From the NCBI RefSeq assembly GCF_000378205.1, contig NZ_KB899424.1, forward strand, positions 20,696 to 84,695: 64,000 nt of DNA, written 5' to 3'. This document shows positions 24,606 through 33,528 of this stretch, piece after piece. The notes beneath the pieces are model-generated. The model was not told the DNA's origin. It ran no database searches and saw only the letters and a program-made list of their open reading frames with translations. Each line of letters begins with the position of its first letter. Within the stretch, counting starts at the first letter, position 1. Origin of the DNA: Sediminispirochaeta bajacaliforniensis DSM 16054. GTDB taxonomy: Bacteria; Spirochaetota; Spirochaetia; DSM-16054; Sediminispirochaetaceae. Made by a program: the position numbers and the translations under genes.

Positions 24606-25400
24606 ATGAGAGTAAACGACGCTGCGGCATTGGCGGAGAGGCTTTCCGTCGAAATGGTGATGGGGGGAAATATCCCCCCCTGGATCATGCGTTTTACAAA
24701 GGCTGCAGGTAAGGCAATCAACCACTACTCCATGATACAAGAGGGAGAAACCGTCATTCTCGGAATCAGCGGGGGAAAAGATTCCCTGGCACTGGCACTG
24801 GCACTTTCGCTCAGGTTAAAATGGCTGCCGATCAGCTACAAGCTTCATGGTCTGCATATCGACTGGGAGGAGTATCCCGTTCCCGATCAGAAATTAACAG
24901 CCTTACGCCGCTATTTCGATCTGCTTGGAATTCCGCTGGAAACGGTTCGTGCGAGTATGTTTCCCGAATCCTTCGATGGGAAATTCAACTGTTATCTCTG
25001 CAGTAGAAACAGACGTCGCATTTTTTTCGAGAAAGCGAGGGAATTGGGTGTCCGAAAGATTGCCCTCGGACATCACCTTGACGATATTGTGGAAACCACG
25101 ATGATCAATCTTTTTTTCAGGGGACAGTTCGACAGCATGCAACCCGTTCAGGATTTTTTCGGGGGAGATCTATTCGTGATCAGGCCTATGTGTGAGGTGC
25201 GTGAATCGATCATACACAGACTTACCTCTGCCCTCGATCTTCCGGTGGTGAAACCCGACTGTCCCTATCACGAAACAAATATTCGTGCACGTTTGAAGCC
25301 GATCGTTCGGGAACTATCCCATATCGATCGCTATGCAAGGGAACATGTCTATAATGCCCTCAATTTCCCCACCGATCTCATGAAAAGCTTGCAACGGTGA
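24606..25400 (+). CDS. ttcA: TtcA-family tRNA 2-thiolation protein
   Basis: 264 residues. PP-loop ATPase motif SGGKDS at 55-60. The [4Fe-4S] cluster site is C129-x-x-C132 (NCYLCSRNR) plus C219 (DCPYHETN), the pattern of TtcA, which makes 2-thiocytidine-32 in tRNA. ALGHHLDDIVETTMINL and the RPM motif are also typical. The N-terminus is ~25 residues longer than the PP-loop requires. It needs an Fe-S cluster, which the sms genes in this window could supply. Other TtcA/TtuA relatives modify different positions, so the exact tRNA target is inferred. Confidence 0.87.
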   Translation: MRVNDAAALAERLSVEMVMGGNIPPWIMRFTKAAGKAINHYSMIQEGETVILGISGGKDSLALALALSLRLKWLPISYKLHGLHIDWEEYPVPDQKLTALRRYFDLLGIPLETVRASMFPESFDGKFNCYLCSRNRRRIFFEKARELGVRKIALGHHLDDIVETTMINLFFRGQFDSMQPVQDFFGGDLFVIRPMCEVRESIIHRLTSALDLPVVKPDCPYHETNIRARLKPIVRELSHIDRYAREHVYNALNFPTDLMKSLQR

Positions 25401-25442
25401 GGCTTCTTCAATAGAGTTACTGTTGAGGCAAAGGAGAAGATG

Positions 25443-26183
25443 ATGCAGGTATTTAATGTGATGGAAGAGCTCGTTCTTGAAATGGTGCATGAAATTTTCG
25501 AGGAAAAGCGAGGTAAAGGCTTCCCACTTGTCGACTGTGAACAATGCAGACTCGATGTAGCATGCTATGTTCTCAATCGGATAGAACCTGAATACCTCAT
25601 CTCAGGCCGGGGCGTCGTCCACGTTCAGAACGAATTACGGCAAAATTTTCAAAAACGGGCGGATATTGTATCCCTTGTCAACGAAGGGATACGGATCATC
25701 ACTCAGAATCAGCGCCCTTATTATGAGGCACATGAAGATGAATCGGCTAAAGAGGAAGGAATCTCCAGGGGCCCTTATTTTAATTTTCCGGCGATCATCG
25801 GTACGATCCTCAATGGAAAAACCTTCGAACCTGCGGAAAACCTCAATGTCTTTCTTTTCCAGGACGGTAAGCCTGTTTCCATGATCGACAGGAGCTGGCC
25901 CAATCCATATTTCATCGTCCGGAGCACAAGAGGTAGCTTCAGTTTCTGGCCCAGGCCGATCAAGGCGTCCCGAGAAAACGAAAAGAAAAACGTCAATCTC
26001 GAAATCAGGGCCGAAGCGGAAGGATTTCAGCCGATCAGACACTTTATCGATATTCAACTCACTGCCGTCCAAGCCTACTGTACTACCTTCTCCATGGAAA
26101 GGAGCCTGAAGGTAGGCAACCTCTATTTTTTCACAAAGGCCAGCGAGGAGGAACAACGGGAACTTGGGGTCGAAGACCTATAA
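25443..26183 (+). CDS. ComFB-family protein with a beta-rich C-terminal extension
   Basis: 246 residues. The first ~90 match ComFB (late competence protein): NVMEELVLEMVHEIF, DCEQCRLDVACYVLNRIEPEYLISGRG, with the conserved C-x-x-C-x(3)-A-x-x-LN pattern. Proteins with this fold have recently been reported to bind cyclic dinucleotides. Residues ~110-246 are a separate beta-rich domain (IGTILNGKTFEPAENLNVFLFQDGKPV), possibly Ig- or carboxypeptidase-regulatory-like, which plain ComFB proteins lack. GGAG is 6 nt from this ATG and only 3 nt from the ATG just before it. It follows ttcA by 42 nt. Confidence 0.75.
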   Translation: MQVFNVMEELVLEMVHEIFEEKRGKGFPLVDCEQCRLDVACYVLNRIEPEYLISGRGVVHVQNELRQNFQKRADIVSLVNEGIRIITQNQRPYYEAHEDESAKEEGISRGPYFNFPAIIGTILNGKTFEPAENLNVFLFQDGKPVSMIDRSWPNPYFIVRSTRGSFSFWPRPIKASRENEKKNVNLEIRAEAEGFQPIRHFIDIQLTAVQAYCTTFSMERSLKVGNLYFFTKASEEEQRELGVEDL

Positions 26184-26197
26184 GAGGTTACGGCAGA

Positions 26198-26488
26198 TTA
26201 ATCGAAGTGCTCACTATGCACGCCGTAATGCTGAATACGGCCGGGAATTTCATCTTCAAGAAAAAGCATTACCTTATTCATAACACGCTCTCCATGTTCC
26301 CGGCTGTTTGTCACAAAGGCCCCTCCGATCTGTCCGAAGCGAAGGCTGTCGTGTAGATCGACCTCAGCAGCGGATATGCGGAATTTATTCCCTAATCGCG
26401 CGACCACCGACTTGATAACCCGCCGCTTCTCTTTGAGGCTGGTTGTCTCAGGCAGTTCGAAAAGGCACTGCATCATTGTCACAATCAT
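26198..26488 (-). CDS. DUF503 family protein (YlxP-like)
   Basis: 96 residues, typical length. The family pattern is clear: SLKEKRRVIKSVVARL, AAEVDLHDSLRFGQIGGAFVTNS, and a C-terminal helix EHGERVMNKVMLFLED. YlxP is found in the nusA-infB-rbfA operon of Firmicutes and has no established activity; here it is separated from those genes. It is last in the operon 28540 to 26198, 10 nt after the voltage-sensor gene. GAGGG lies eight bases before the ATG. Confidence 0.85.
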   Translation of the reverse strand: MIVTMMQCLFELPETTSLKEKRRVIKSVVARLGNKFRISAAEVDLHDSLRFGQIGGAFVTNSREHGERVMNKVMLFLEDEIPGRIQHYGVHSEHFD

Positions 26489-26498
26489 TATTGTTCCC

Positions 26499-27629
26499 TC
26501 ACTTCAGTCCATTCAAATCCCCGAGAGATTCCAGTGTGAGGGCACTGTGTTCCCGGCTTTCGGGAGTGCGCTCTCGAATCTTCATCGGCAGATAGGTTTC
26601 ATTGTAAAGACGGGATAGTATGAAAAGGTCATCCCCGCTGTAGCGGGATGGAATACGAACCTCCAGATTGTAATCCGGCTCTTCATAGCCTCGACGCATG
26701 ACATGAACGGGATCAGTCACCGTTACGGCGAAATGAGGGCCGTAAAGAAAGAGTAATGCGATGAGAAGCAACACTACTATGGAGAAAACCAGCAATTGCT
26801 GGGCAGCAGAGGCGGCTCTTGCATCCCGAATGTCAAAAAAGAAGGCATGAGAGCCCTTTTCTGCAACCCGGTAATCTTCCACATCGAAATGGCGTCGATA
26901 GTAATCATTGTTAAAACGGGTATAGAGGGTTAGATCCTTATCGGTATCACGGACCAGCAGCAAATCGCTCTTCATATGAAAAAGATCTTCGAAATATCGT
27001 TCCGCTTTCACGTTTTCATCCACAGCGTCAAGAAAGCGGTTCTGTTCAGCCTCTGCCACCCCGGTCGGTGTGGGAATATGCAAAACCGAAACAAAAAAAC
27101 CATAGACGAGAGCAGCAAAAACAACGGTCGAAACGGCCAGAGTCGACAGCCGTGTCAGATGACGCTGTGCCATGGAGCTGTCGACATATTTTATGTTTCG
27201 AAAGAGTTTCAAGACCCGAAGGAAACGCAACACCCTTGCAAGGCGAATGGCTTTCACCGCTTTCAGCATGTTAAGCGCACCGCCACCGGCAAGAAAGAGC
27301 GATCCGCCGAGGCTTAGCACATACACCCGCGGTCCGCTGTCGAAAAGCAAAAGAGGAAGGGCAGCAAGAAAGTCCACCCACCCTCGCCGGCGGAAGAAAT
27401 AGTCGCCCCCCTCTTTTCGACCAAGCGCAGTGAACCACCTTACCAGGAATTCGATGGTAAAAAGCAGATCAAAGGCAAAGCCTGCGCAGGCAAGATAACC
27501 CCTCACCTGGGCAGGCCAGTAGGCTATAAGGGCAATCTCTTCAAAAAAGGTTTGAATAAGTACAAGAAAAATCGCCACGGTCAGAAAGGTATCTAATGCT
27601 CCTCGTTTCTCTTCTTTCATTGTTACCAT
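26499..27629 (-). CDS. Voltage-sensor (S1-S4) membrane protein with periplasmic loop and HAMP-like segment
   Basis: 376 residues. Segments S1 (~11-36), S2 (~44-67) and S3 (~82-97) are followed by a canonical S4 with a positive charge at every third position: R129, R132, R135, R138, K141, R144. S5 (~161-185) leads into a ~90-residue polar loop instead of a pore loop; no TVGYG-like filter is present. After S6 (~278-298) comes a HAMP-like stretch (TVTDPVHVMRRGYEEP, then DDLFILSRLYNETYLPMK) and a short tail. This suggests a voltage-responsive signalling protein rather than an ion channel. It overlaps the upstream gene by 7 nt. Function is inferred only. Confidence 0.75.
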   Translation of the reverse strand: MVTMKEEKRGALDTFLTVAIFLVLIQTFFEEIALIAYWPAQVRGYLACAGFAFDLLFTIEFLVRWFTALGRKEGGDYFFRRRGWVDFLAALPLLLFDSGPRVYVLSLGGSLFLAGGGALNMLKAVKAIRLARVLRFLRVLKLFRNIKYVDSSMAQRHLTRLSTLAVSTVVFAALVYGFFVSVLHIPTPTGVAEAEQNRFLDAVDENVKAERYFEDLFHMKSDLLLVRDTDKDLTLYTRFNNDYYRRHFDVEDYRVAEKGSHAFFFDIRDARAASAAQQLLVFSIVVLLLIALLFLYGPHFAVTVTDPVHVMRRGYEEPDYNLEVRIPSRYSGDDLFILSRLYNETYLPMKIRERTPESREHSALTLESLGDLNGLK

Positions 27630-28540
27630 CCGTTTTCAGCGGCGAGCCGGTATAGCTCATCCGTCATCTTCACATCATATCCAAAAAGCCGGTGGTTCCG
27701 TCGGGCAATGCCGAACCAACTACGTTCCTGCCCCACCGCCCCACGATCGACCTTGAGCCCGGGATGAAAATCGCATGCCAGCATACTGAAAAGGGCGGAA
27801 AGCCGGGCGGTAGCCGGAATATCATTTCTTTCGTCGAAAGAGACATTGCTGTAAACCGCACTCTCAAGAAGCTCAGCAGGTAAAAAAGGAAGCTCTTTTT
27901 CCAAGGCCTGTATCACCTTTTGAGCAAATTGAAAGGGAATAAGCCCGGCCACCTCATGTTGTCCCGGAAGCCTTGCAACCTGGAAAAGGAATACGGCAGG
28001 CCGTAAAAGGATAGAGGTTCGAATGAGATTCTTCACCTCTTCCTGGCTCATCGCAAGCTTTTGAACCTTTTCAAGCTCAAAGCGGATATAACCCCTTCCG
28101 TCGTATATAAGGTCGAGATAGCGATGCGCGAGATGAAGCTGTATGGCACTGTAGGGGCCGGTAAGAGCCTTTCGGGCCAAAGGATGAGCAATCAGCCTCA
28201 TCATAAAAGAGAAAAGACGAGTTTCCCGATCATCGGAACGCCCCGTGGGCCGGGGAAAAAAGGAGAGAAAATGGAAATTGATGGTTCGGGAAAAAAACTC
28301 CTTCAACCCCGAAACCACCGATTCGGAGGTAGAGGCATAAAGTGCCTGCATAAGTAGTTTATAGATCTGATTCCAGGACTGTCCAGGAAAAAAGTCGGGA
28401 GAAGAAAGGGTCGGATAGAGCCGCCCGGCATTGATCCGCAGAAAGGAAATAATCTGCTCTTCCTTTTGGAGCGGAGCATAGGCTTTCAAAGAGGGATTGG
28501 CCAGCAGATGCCGCACAAACTGACTCGCTTTCTGATCCAT
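27623..28540 (-). CDS. Conserved-looking cytoplasmic protein of unknown function
   Basis: 305 residues, mostly helical, no signal peptide or membrane span. Characteristic stretches are FLRINAGRLYPTLSSPDFF and SAVYSNVSFDERNDIP. No catalytic motif was recognised. The stop codon overlaps the start of the voltage-sensor gene by 7 nt, so the products are likely co-translated and may act together. The start is ATG 28540. TACAAT (28548-28553) lies 7 nt before it and no Shine-Dalgarno is present, so the mRNA may be leaderless. Probably spirochaete-specific. Confidence 0.65.
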   Translation of the reverse strand: MDQKASQFVRHLLANPSLKAYAPLQKEEQIISFLRINAGRLYPTLSSPDFFPGQSWNQIYKLLMQALYASTSESVVSGLKEFFSRTINFHFLSFFPRPTGRSDDRETRLFSFMMRLIAHPLARKALTGPYSAIQLHLAHRYLDLIYDGRGYIRFELEKVQKLAMSQEEVKNLIRTSILLRPAVFLFQVARLPGQHEVAGLIPFQFAQKVIQALEKELPFLPAELLESAVYSNVSFDERNDIPATARLSALFSMLACDFHPGLKVDRGAVGQERSWFGIARRNHRLFGYDVKMTDELYRLAAENGW

Positions 28541-28547
28541 GGCTCTT

Positions 28548-28580
28548 ATTGTACACGAAATCTCAGCGCTGCGCTATAAT
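28548..28580. promoter_or_regulatory. Back-to-back promoters in a 47-bp divergent spacer
   Basis: Minus-strand -10 TACAAT (28548-28553) serves the gene starting at 28540. Plus-strand -10 TATAAT (28575-28580) serves the gene at 28588, with TTGTAC (28549-28554) as a possible -35 at a long 20-nt spacing. Both -10 elements end exactly 7 nt before their start codons. Confidence 0.55.
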
Positions 28581-28587
28581 GTGATAT

Positions 28588-31500
28588 ATGTCGCATCAGC
28601 GAAGAACCCTTCACATCTGCATGCTGTTTTTTTGCGTTGTTCTCCGCGTCTCGGCGGCAGACGAGGTTCCGCTTCCTTCGGAAGAGGTTCCCGCCACCCT
28701 CTTTGCATCGATTCCTGAAGAAGATATCGACCTCTATGTCTCAGGAACCTGGCAGGCCGAAGTTTCGGCGGGATTCGCCCTCACATGGAGTACCCTCTCC
28801 CCGGTCATGCAAACAACAACGATCTCCGATATCGACAGTGGATTTCGTTTCGACCAGTATCCGGATATCATTATTTCTCTATGGATACGAGACCGCTGGT
28901 TTTTCGATCTCTCCTTCAAAGAGGGCAACGACGTCAATTCTATTGTAGCGGGCTATCAGGGGAAAGAGGGAGAGCTTGTGCAGGAGGTACGGGTCGGTAA
29001 TATCGATATCGGTTCCTTCGAATCAAGCTTTTTCACCCTTCCGGAAGCGGGGATAGATTCCCTCGGTCTCTGGGCTCGGCTGACCCCTGAGCACTCCGAA
29101 CACAGCTTCGCCCTTCGCTACGACCCCGCCGCATACCAGCGTGTTACCTTCAGAGGGATGAACGAGGTAAAACAGGAGCAGTTCGACCTGGACGATTATT
29201 CGACAAACAGGGTCTTCGTTCTTCCCGACGACGATGTTGAGGATGTGGTGCTCTATATCCAGGATGAAGACGGAGCGTTTCAGGAAGCCGGCACCGATGA
29301 TGCGGTGGTGGATACCGAAAACGGGATTGTCTACCTGAAAGAGGCCCCCACCGGCAGGGTGGCGGTCTACTACAAAAAAGGGGGAAAGGAAGTCGGAGAT
29401 AGCGGCCTTGGCACCGATGCCCTCTGCGGTATCAATGCCGACGGCCTTTTTGATCCCAAGGCAACGCCGGTCGACTTTTCTTTTAGCGGAACCTATACAG
29501 GATTGGGAATAACTCTTTCCGAATTTCGATACGACGAACAGATTGACGGTCATGATGTCCTACTCCTCTACCGCCCCGGCCTCTGGTCCCCCTTTCTCCA
29601 CCGCGGCATCTACGAACTTTCCACGACCCCACAGGAGAATGAACTCTATGCGGCCCTCATGAGCGGCAGCGACGAGTACGATGGTATGACCCTTGAGGCC
29701 GAGCAGCTTAGCTATGGAGAAGAGGACTTCGGTAAGCTGATACGTATCGTGGATGAGGATCGGGAGCTTTCGGATATGCGATCATTGTATCGTCGTTATC
29801 CTCTGGCACGGGCTATCATCGAGGCAGGCTACAATAGCGATATCTACGGCCCGAAGCGGGGAATAAGCGGAGATGCAGCCCCCTGGTTGCTTCAAATTGA
29901 ACACCTTTCGGAGGTTTCTGCCTTTCAACTCGAAGAGGGGGTTCTTGGGGATTCGGTATCGGTGACAAAAAACGGTAAAGAGCAGTCCCGCTTTACCGTA
30001 GACTACGACACAGGAGTGCTTACTCCGCTTTTTACCGTAAACGATGACGATCTGATCGTTGTTACCTACCGTACAAGAAGCGGAGGGGATCTTGGAGACC
30101 TGATCTTCGCCACCCAAAACAGCTTTACCCTTACCGACAGGCTGAGCCTGGGCCTGGATGCGGGGTTTCGCTGGAACATTGCCGGTCAATCTTACACCAC
30201 CGAATCCGATCAGGCCCCGGGATTCATTGCCGCCGGTACGAGCCTCTTTTACGATAACAAGGACGAGGAAGATTACGCCCTGAGCTTCAGCGTGGAAGCG
30301 GGGCTCTCGTTGAATAATCCAGACACCACCGGATTTTTCCGGCTTCTGGGTATGAACGATGCGGGAGTCGATGTTCCCATCAGTAACAAGCGCCTTTTTC
30401 CAGCCGCCGCCGACGATGCAAATAGCAGCCCCAGTTTTCCTGAAAACGATCGCGGGAAACTCTTTTACTACGACTTCTACAGCTACCCCACGGTGGGAAG
30501 CGCCGTCCTTAAACGATATGACTGGAGCGTTCCCTCGGACCAGAGATACCCCTACGACGAAGATGAGGGGGAAGACCGGGTTGGACCTTCCATAGCGGCG
30601 ACGGGCAGCGAGACCGACGGCAACGCCCTGGTCTTTACCTACGAGCTTGACGCCGGAGAGTGGGTCGGCGGCCGCATACCTTTGAGCACCGGCGGGAACG
30701 CCCTGGATCTCTCTTCTGCGACCAGAATCGATCTATTGGTCCGTCCCCGCCAGGATATCAGCGACCTAAACATCTATCTCCGAGTCGGAGACCTCATCGA
30801 AGATCTTGACGGGGACGGCCTGCTCGATGAGGAATCGGGTTCCCTCTCTTCCGGTTTCTCCTTCGATCCCGACGGTATCGACCGTCCTGTCGGAGGCGAC
30901 AACGGCAAGACCGACAGCGAGGATCTCAACGGCGACGGTGAGCTAAGCTGGACAAGCGGAGAGGATGACGATCTGGTGTGGAAATCACAGGCCCTTGATG
31001 TCGATGGAACCAGCAACAGCTGGCAGCGGATCAGCATCGACCTCTCGGCGGCAGAGCGGGCCAAGCTTCAATCGGTTACCGCTATGGACATCATGATCGT
31101 CAATGAAGGATCAGTGGATGATACGACAGGCACCATCCTGGTTGCCGACCCCATCTTTGTCGGCACCAGCTTCTCCGTGAACCCGGATGATTCCACAAGC
31201 CAGACGGTGACGGCAAGCGAGGCCCTTGAAACACGGGCCGGGGCAAGTTCGGCATCTACAAGCCTTGCCGAGGCCTTCCCCGATGAGACCGATATTTTCA
31301 CAGACGGAGAGACCCAGCGCTGCGCCCTTTTTACCTGGGATGCCGGCACTGCCGGCGGCACATGGAGCGCATCCACCCTCACCCCCACTGCCGATCTTGG
31401 AAACTACCAGGCACTGCAATTTTTTCTCAGAACCCCCGATCCTGCCCCTGATAACATAACGGTCTCTCTAAGCTCCACCGAAGGGAAAGGCGTTACCGCA

Positions 31501-33426
31501 ACCTTTGTTCCAATCGAAAGCGATGCATGGCAGCTTATCACCATCAATCTCGACAAAAAAAGGATAAAAAGCAGCGAAGGAACCATATCAGATCAAGAGG
31601 TTTCCGTTAACAATCGGGACGCCGCCGTATCCTATTTCAAGATGGAGGTCGAGACTTCTTCCGAAGACACTTCCGGAGAGCTTTGGCTCGATGAGCTGCA
31701 TCTGACAGATGCCCTCATGTCCCTGGAATCCACGGTTAAGAGCTCCGTTGCCTACCACAAGCAGGGGACCTATTTTTCTTTAAAAGGGAAACCGGTATTA
31801 TCCGAGTTTGATTTCGCCTCCGAATCAACCTGGAACGGTGATTACGGGACCGCCGCAGGTAGTGATTCCACCCACTCCTTTTATTCATCATCTGCACTCA
31901 GCAGCGCTCTTTTTAACGGAAATGTCTATGGTGATTTCGCCTTCTCGGCCGAAGCCTACGAGTTTCTTCCCTCCTTTACCGCAGGCTACGCCATGCCCGT
32001 TGCATCGGGAAGGATCAAGGCAGCCGAAGAGTATGCCGAAGACCACGCCGCAGAGGGGATCACCTTCAGCCATTCGGCCGAAATTACCTTTGCTCCCTGG
32101 ATTGCCAACCCGGAACGCATACTTTCTCTGGAGAGCAGTTTTTCAAAACCAAAGACAAAGGTCAAACAACAGTGGGCCATAGGCATGGGAGCCGGCAGAA
32201 ATGAGACTCATAATGCCTTTTCCCTTTCACTCTCAAACGCACTTACAGGGAGCGACGAAGAGGAACATGAAACCTTTTCAGAGCGGATGTCGGAAAGTAC
32301 CGAAGGCCTGTTGCTTCCCCAAATGGACCAGGTTACACGCCGAAACTCGAAATTGGATCTTATGCAGATGTTCCCCCTTCCCCTTGGTTTTCTCACGGTG
32401 GAGGCAGACGGAAGCACCACCGCGCGCAGTTCCTCATCCAAGCGGCTTGATGCCGACCATCTGTTGAGTACAACCTGGGATCTGCCTATGGAGAAAAAAA
32501 GAAACCTGCGATTTCGTCTCTACCATGAATTGGAGGCAAAAGTAAGCATAGAGGATATAACATCCACTCCGTCCACACCGCTACATTCGCTGATTCTCGA
32601 TGCAAAGGGCTTCTCCACCGGTATCGGTTCCATCTATGCCCTGCTCTCCTCAGACCCCTTATCGGTGTTTGGAACGGGGCCTTTTACGGGAGAGGAAGAA
32701 AAGCTTTTAACCGCATCCTATACCCCGGCAGCCTCATGTTCCTTTAGCCGCAATCCGGGGAGCGCCCTCAGCGACCTCATTGTCCCGGCAACATTCGACA
32801 TCACCCGCTCCACCACCTATGAAAAAAGCTATGATGAGATTGGCAGAAGCGGAGTAACATCGATTTCGTGGACAAGCTCTGCGATTAATCTCTTCGGCCG
32901 TTTAGGCAGCTACCCTCTTGCCGATTGGTACAGGACCGATGCATTTGCTTCCTCCGCCAGGTTCGACATTGAGGATAGCGGGGCCCTCGACGCTCTTCAT
33001 GTCGCATCATTTCTTCTTCAGATCAATGAGAAGTATTCGCTTAAGGGCGAAAACGACTTTAGCGCAAGCTTCGACGACGGAGCCACTCTGGATACCCTGA
33101 AAAATGAAACAACGTTGACGCTGATCAGTAGAAAGGGAGAACCGAGGCGCTTGCCGATTCCCCATTACCTCAGAGGGGACAGCCCGGTACGCCTCATCCA
33201 TGAGCTTTCCTTTGGCAACGATCTTCTCTTCGATAATGAAGAGAATGAACAAGATCTTACCCTTTCACTTTCTCATGAAACGACCCTCGATCTCTCCTCC
33301 CGGGGAGAGATCAATGCACATCTTACCGGGCTTTTCATGCGTGAGGCCTATGCATCCGGAAGTGATTCCGTCACATACTATACCATAGGTTTCGAAGCAG
33401 GCCTCGGCTTCACTCTCTCCTTTTAA
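28588..33426 (+). CDS. Very large surface/outer-membrane beta protein, SprA-like N-terminal region
   Basis: 1612 residues. A signal peptide (LHICMLFFCVVLRVSAADE) is followed by an all-beta protein. The N-terminal ~300 residues (RFDQYPDIIISLWIRD, VTFRGMNEVKQ, NRVFVLPDDDVEDVVLYIQD, VAVYYKKGGKEVG) recall the start of SprA, the type IX secretion translocon of Bacteroidota; this is a resemblance from memory, not a search result. Around residues 738-785 are two Ca-binding-like loops (DLDGDGLLDEE, DLNGDGELS) next to jelly-roll-like segments (RIDLLVRPRQDISDLNIYLR; LQFFLRTPDPAPDNITVSL). The C-terminal ~500 residues alternate polar and hydrophobic and end GLGFTLSF, with the terminal Phe typical of outer-membrane barrels. 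Promoter TATAAT ends 7 nt before the ATG. Confidence 0.7.
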   Translation: MSHQRRTLHICMLFFCVVLRVSAADEVPLPSEEVPATLFASIPEEDIDLYVSGTWQAEVSAGFALTWSTLSPVMQTTTISDIDSGFRFDQYPDIIISLWIRDRWFFDLSFKEGNDVNSIVAGYQGKEGELVQEVRVGNIDIGSFESSFFTLPEAGIDSLGLWARLTPEHSEHSFALRYDPAAYQRVTFRGMNEVKQEQFDLDDYSTNRVFVLPDDDVEDVVLYIQDEDGAFQEAGTDDAVVDTENGIVYLKEAPTGRVAVYYKKGGKEVGDSGLGTDALCGINADGLFDPKATPVDFSFSGTYTGLGITLSEFRYDEQIDGHDVLLLYRPGLWSPFLHRGIYELSTTPQENELYAALMSGSDEYDGMTLEAEQLSYGEEDFGKLIRIVDEDRELSDMRSLYRRYPLARAIIEAGYNSDIYGPKRGISGDAAPWLLQIEHLSEVSAFQLEEGVLGDSVSVTKNGKEQSRFTVDYDTGVLTPLFTVNDDDLIVVTYRTRSGGDLGDLIFATQNSFTLTDRLSLGLDAGFRWNIAGQSYTTESDQAPGFIAAGTSLFYDNKDEEDYALSFSVEAGLSLNNPDTTGFFRLLGMNDAGVDVPISNKRLFPAAADDANSSPSFPENDRGKLFYYDFYSYPTVGSAVLKRYDWSVPSDQRYPYDEDEGEDRVGPSIAATGSETDGNALVFTYELDAGEWVGGRIPLSTGGNALDLSSATRIDLLVRPRQDISDLNIYLRVGDLIEDLDGDGLLDEESGSLSSGFSFDPDGIDRPVGGDNGKTDSEDLNGDGELSWTSGEDDDLVWKSQALDVDGTSNSWQRISIDLSAAERAKLQSVTAMDIMIVNEGSVDDTTGTILVADPIFVGTSFSVNPDDSTSQTVTASEALETRAGASSASTSLAEAFPDETDIFTDGETQRCALFTWDAGTAGGTWSASTLTPTADLGNYQALQFFLRTPDPAPDNITVSLSSTEGKGVTATFVPIESDAWQLITINLDKKRIKSSEGTISDQEVSVNNRDAAVSYFKMEVETSSEDTSGELWLDELHLTDALMSLESTVKSSVAYHKQGTYFSLKGKPVLSEFDFASESTWNGDYGTAAGSDSTHSFYSSSALSSALFNGNVYGDFAFSAEAYEFLPSFTAGYAMPVASGRIKAAEEYAEDHAAEGITFSHSAEITFAPWIANPERILSLESSFSKPKTKVKQQWAIGMGAGRNETHNAFSLSLSNALTGSDEEEHETFSERMSESTEGLLLPQMDQVTRRNSKLDLMQMFPLPLGFLTVEADGSTTARSSSSKRLDADHLLSTTWDLPMEKKRNLRFRLYHELEAKVSIEDITSTPSTPLHSLILDAKGFSTGIGSIYALLSSDPLSVFGTGPFTGEEEKLLTASYTPAASCSFSRNPGSALSDLIVPATFDITRSTTYEKSYDEIGRSGVTSISWTSSAINLFGRLGSYPLADWYRTDAFASSARFDIEDSGALDALHVASFLLQINEKYSLKGENDFSASFDDGATLDTLKNETTLTLISRKGEPRRLPIPHYLRGDSPVRLIHELSFGNDLLFDNEENEQDLTLSLSHETTLDLSSRGEINAHLTGLFMREAYASGSDSVTYYTIGFEAGLGFTLSF

Positions 33427-33451
33427 TAGATCATAGATTACAGACACGCTG

Positions 33452-33480
33452 TTGTTTTATGGGTATGAGGGATATACTAT
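33452..33480 (+). promoter_or_regulatory. Promoter for the barrel/FecR-barrel operon
   Basis: TTGTTT (33452-33457), 17-nt spacer, TACTAT (33475-33480); the overlapping TATACT (33473-33478) gives a 15-nt spacer. It leaves a ~45-nt leader before the strong ribosome binding site of the 33529 gene. Confidence 0.5.
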
Positions 33481-33528
33481 AAAAGGTAAAGGATGTAAAA
33501 AATATTAAGTTTGTAAAAGGAGGGGCGT

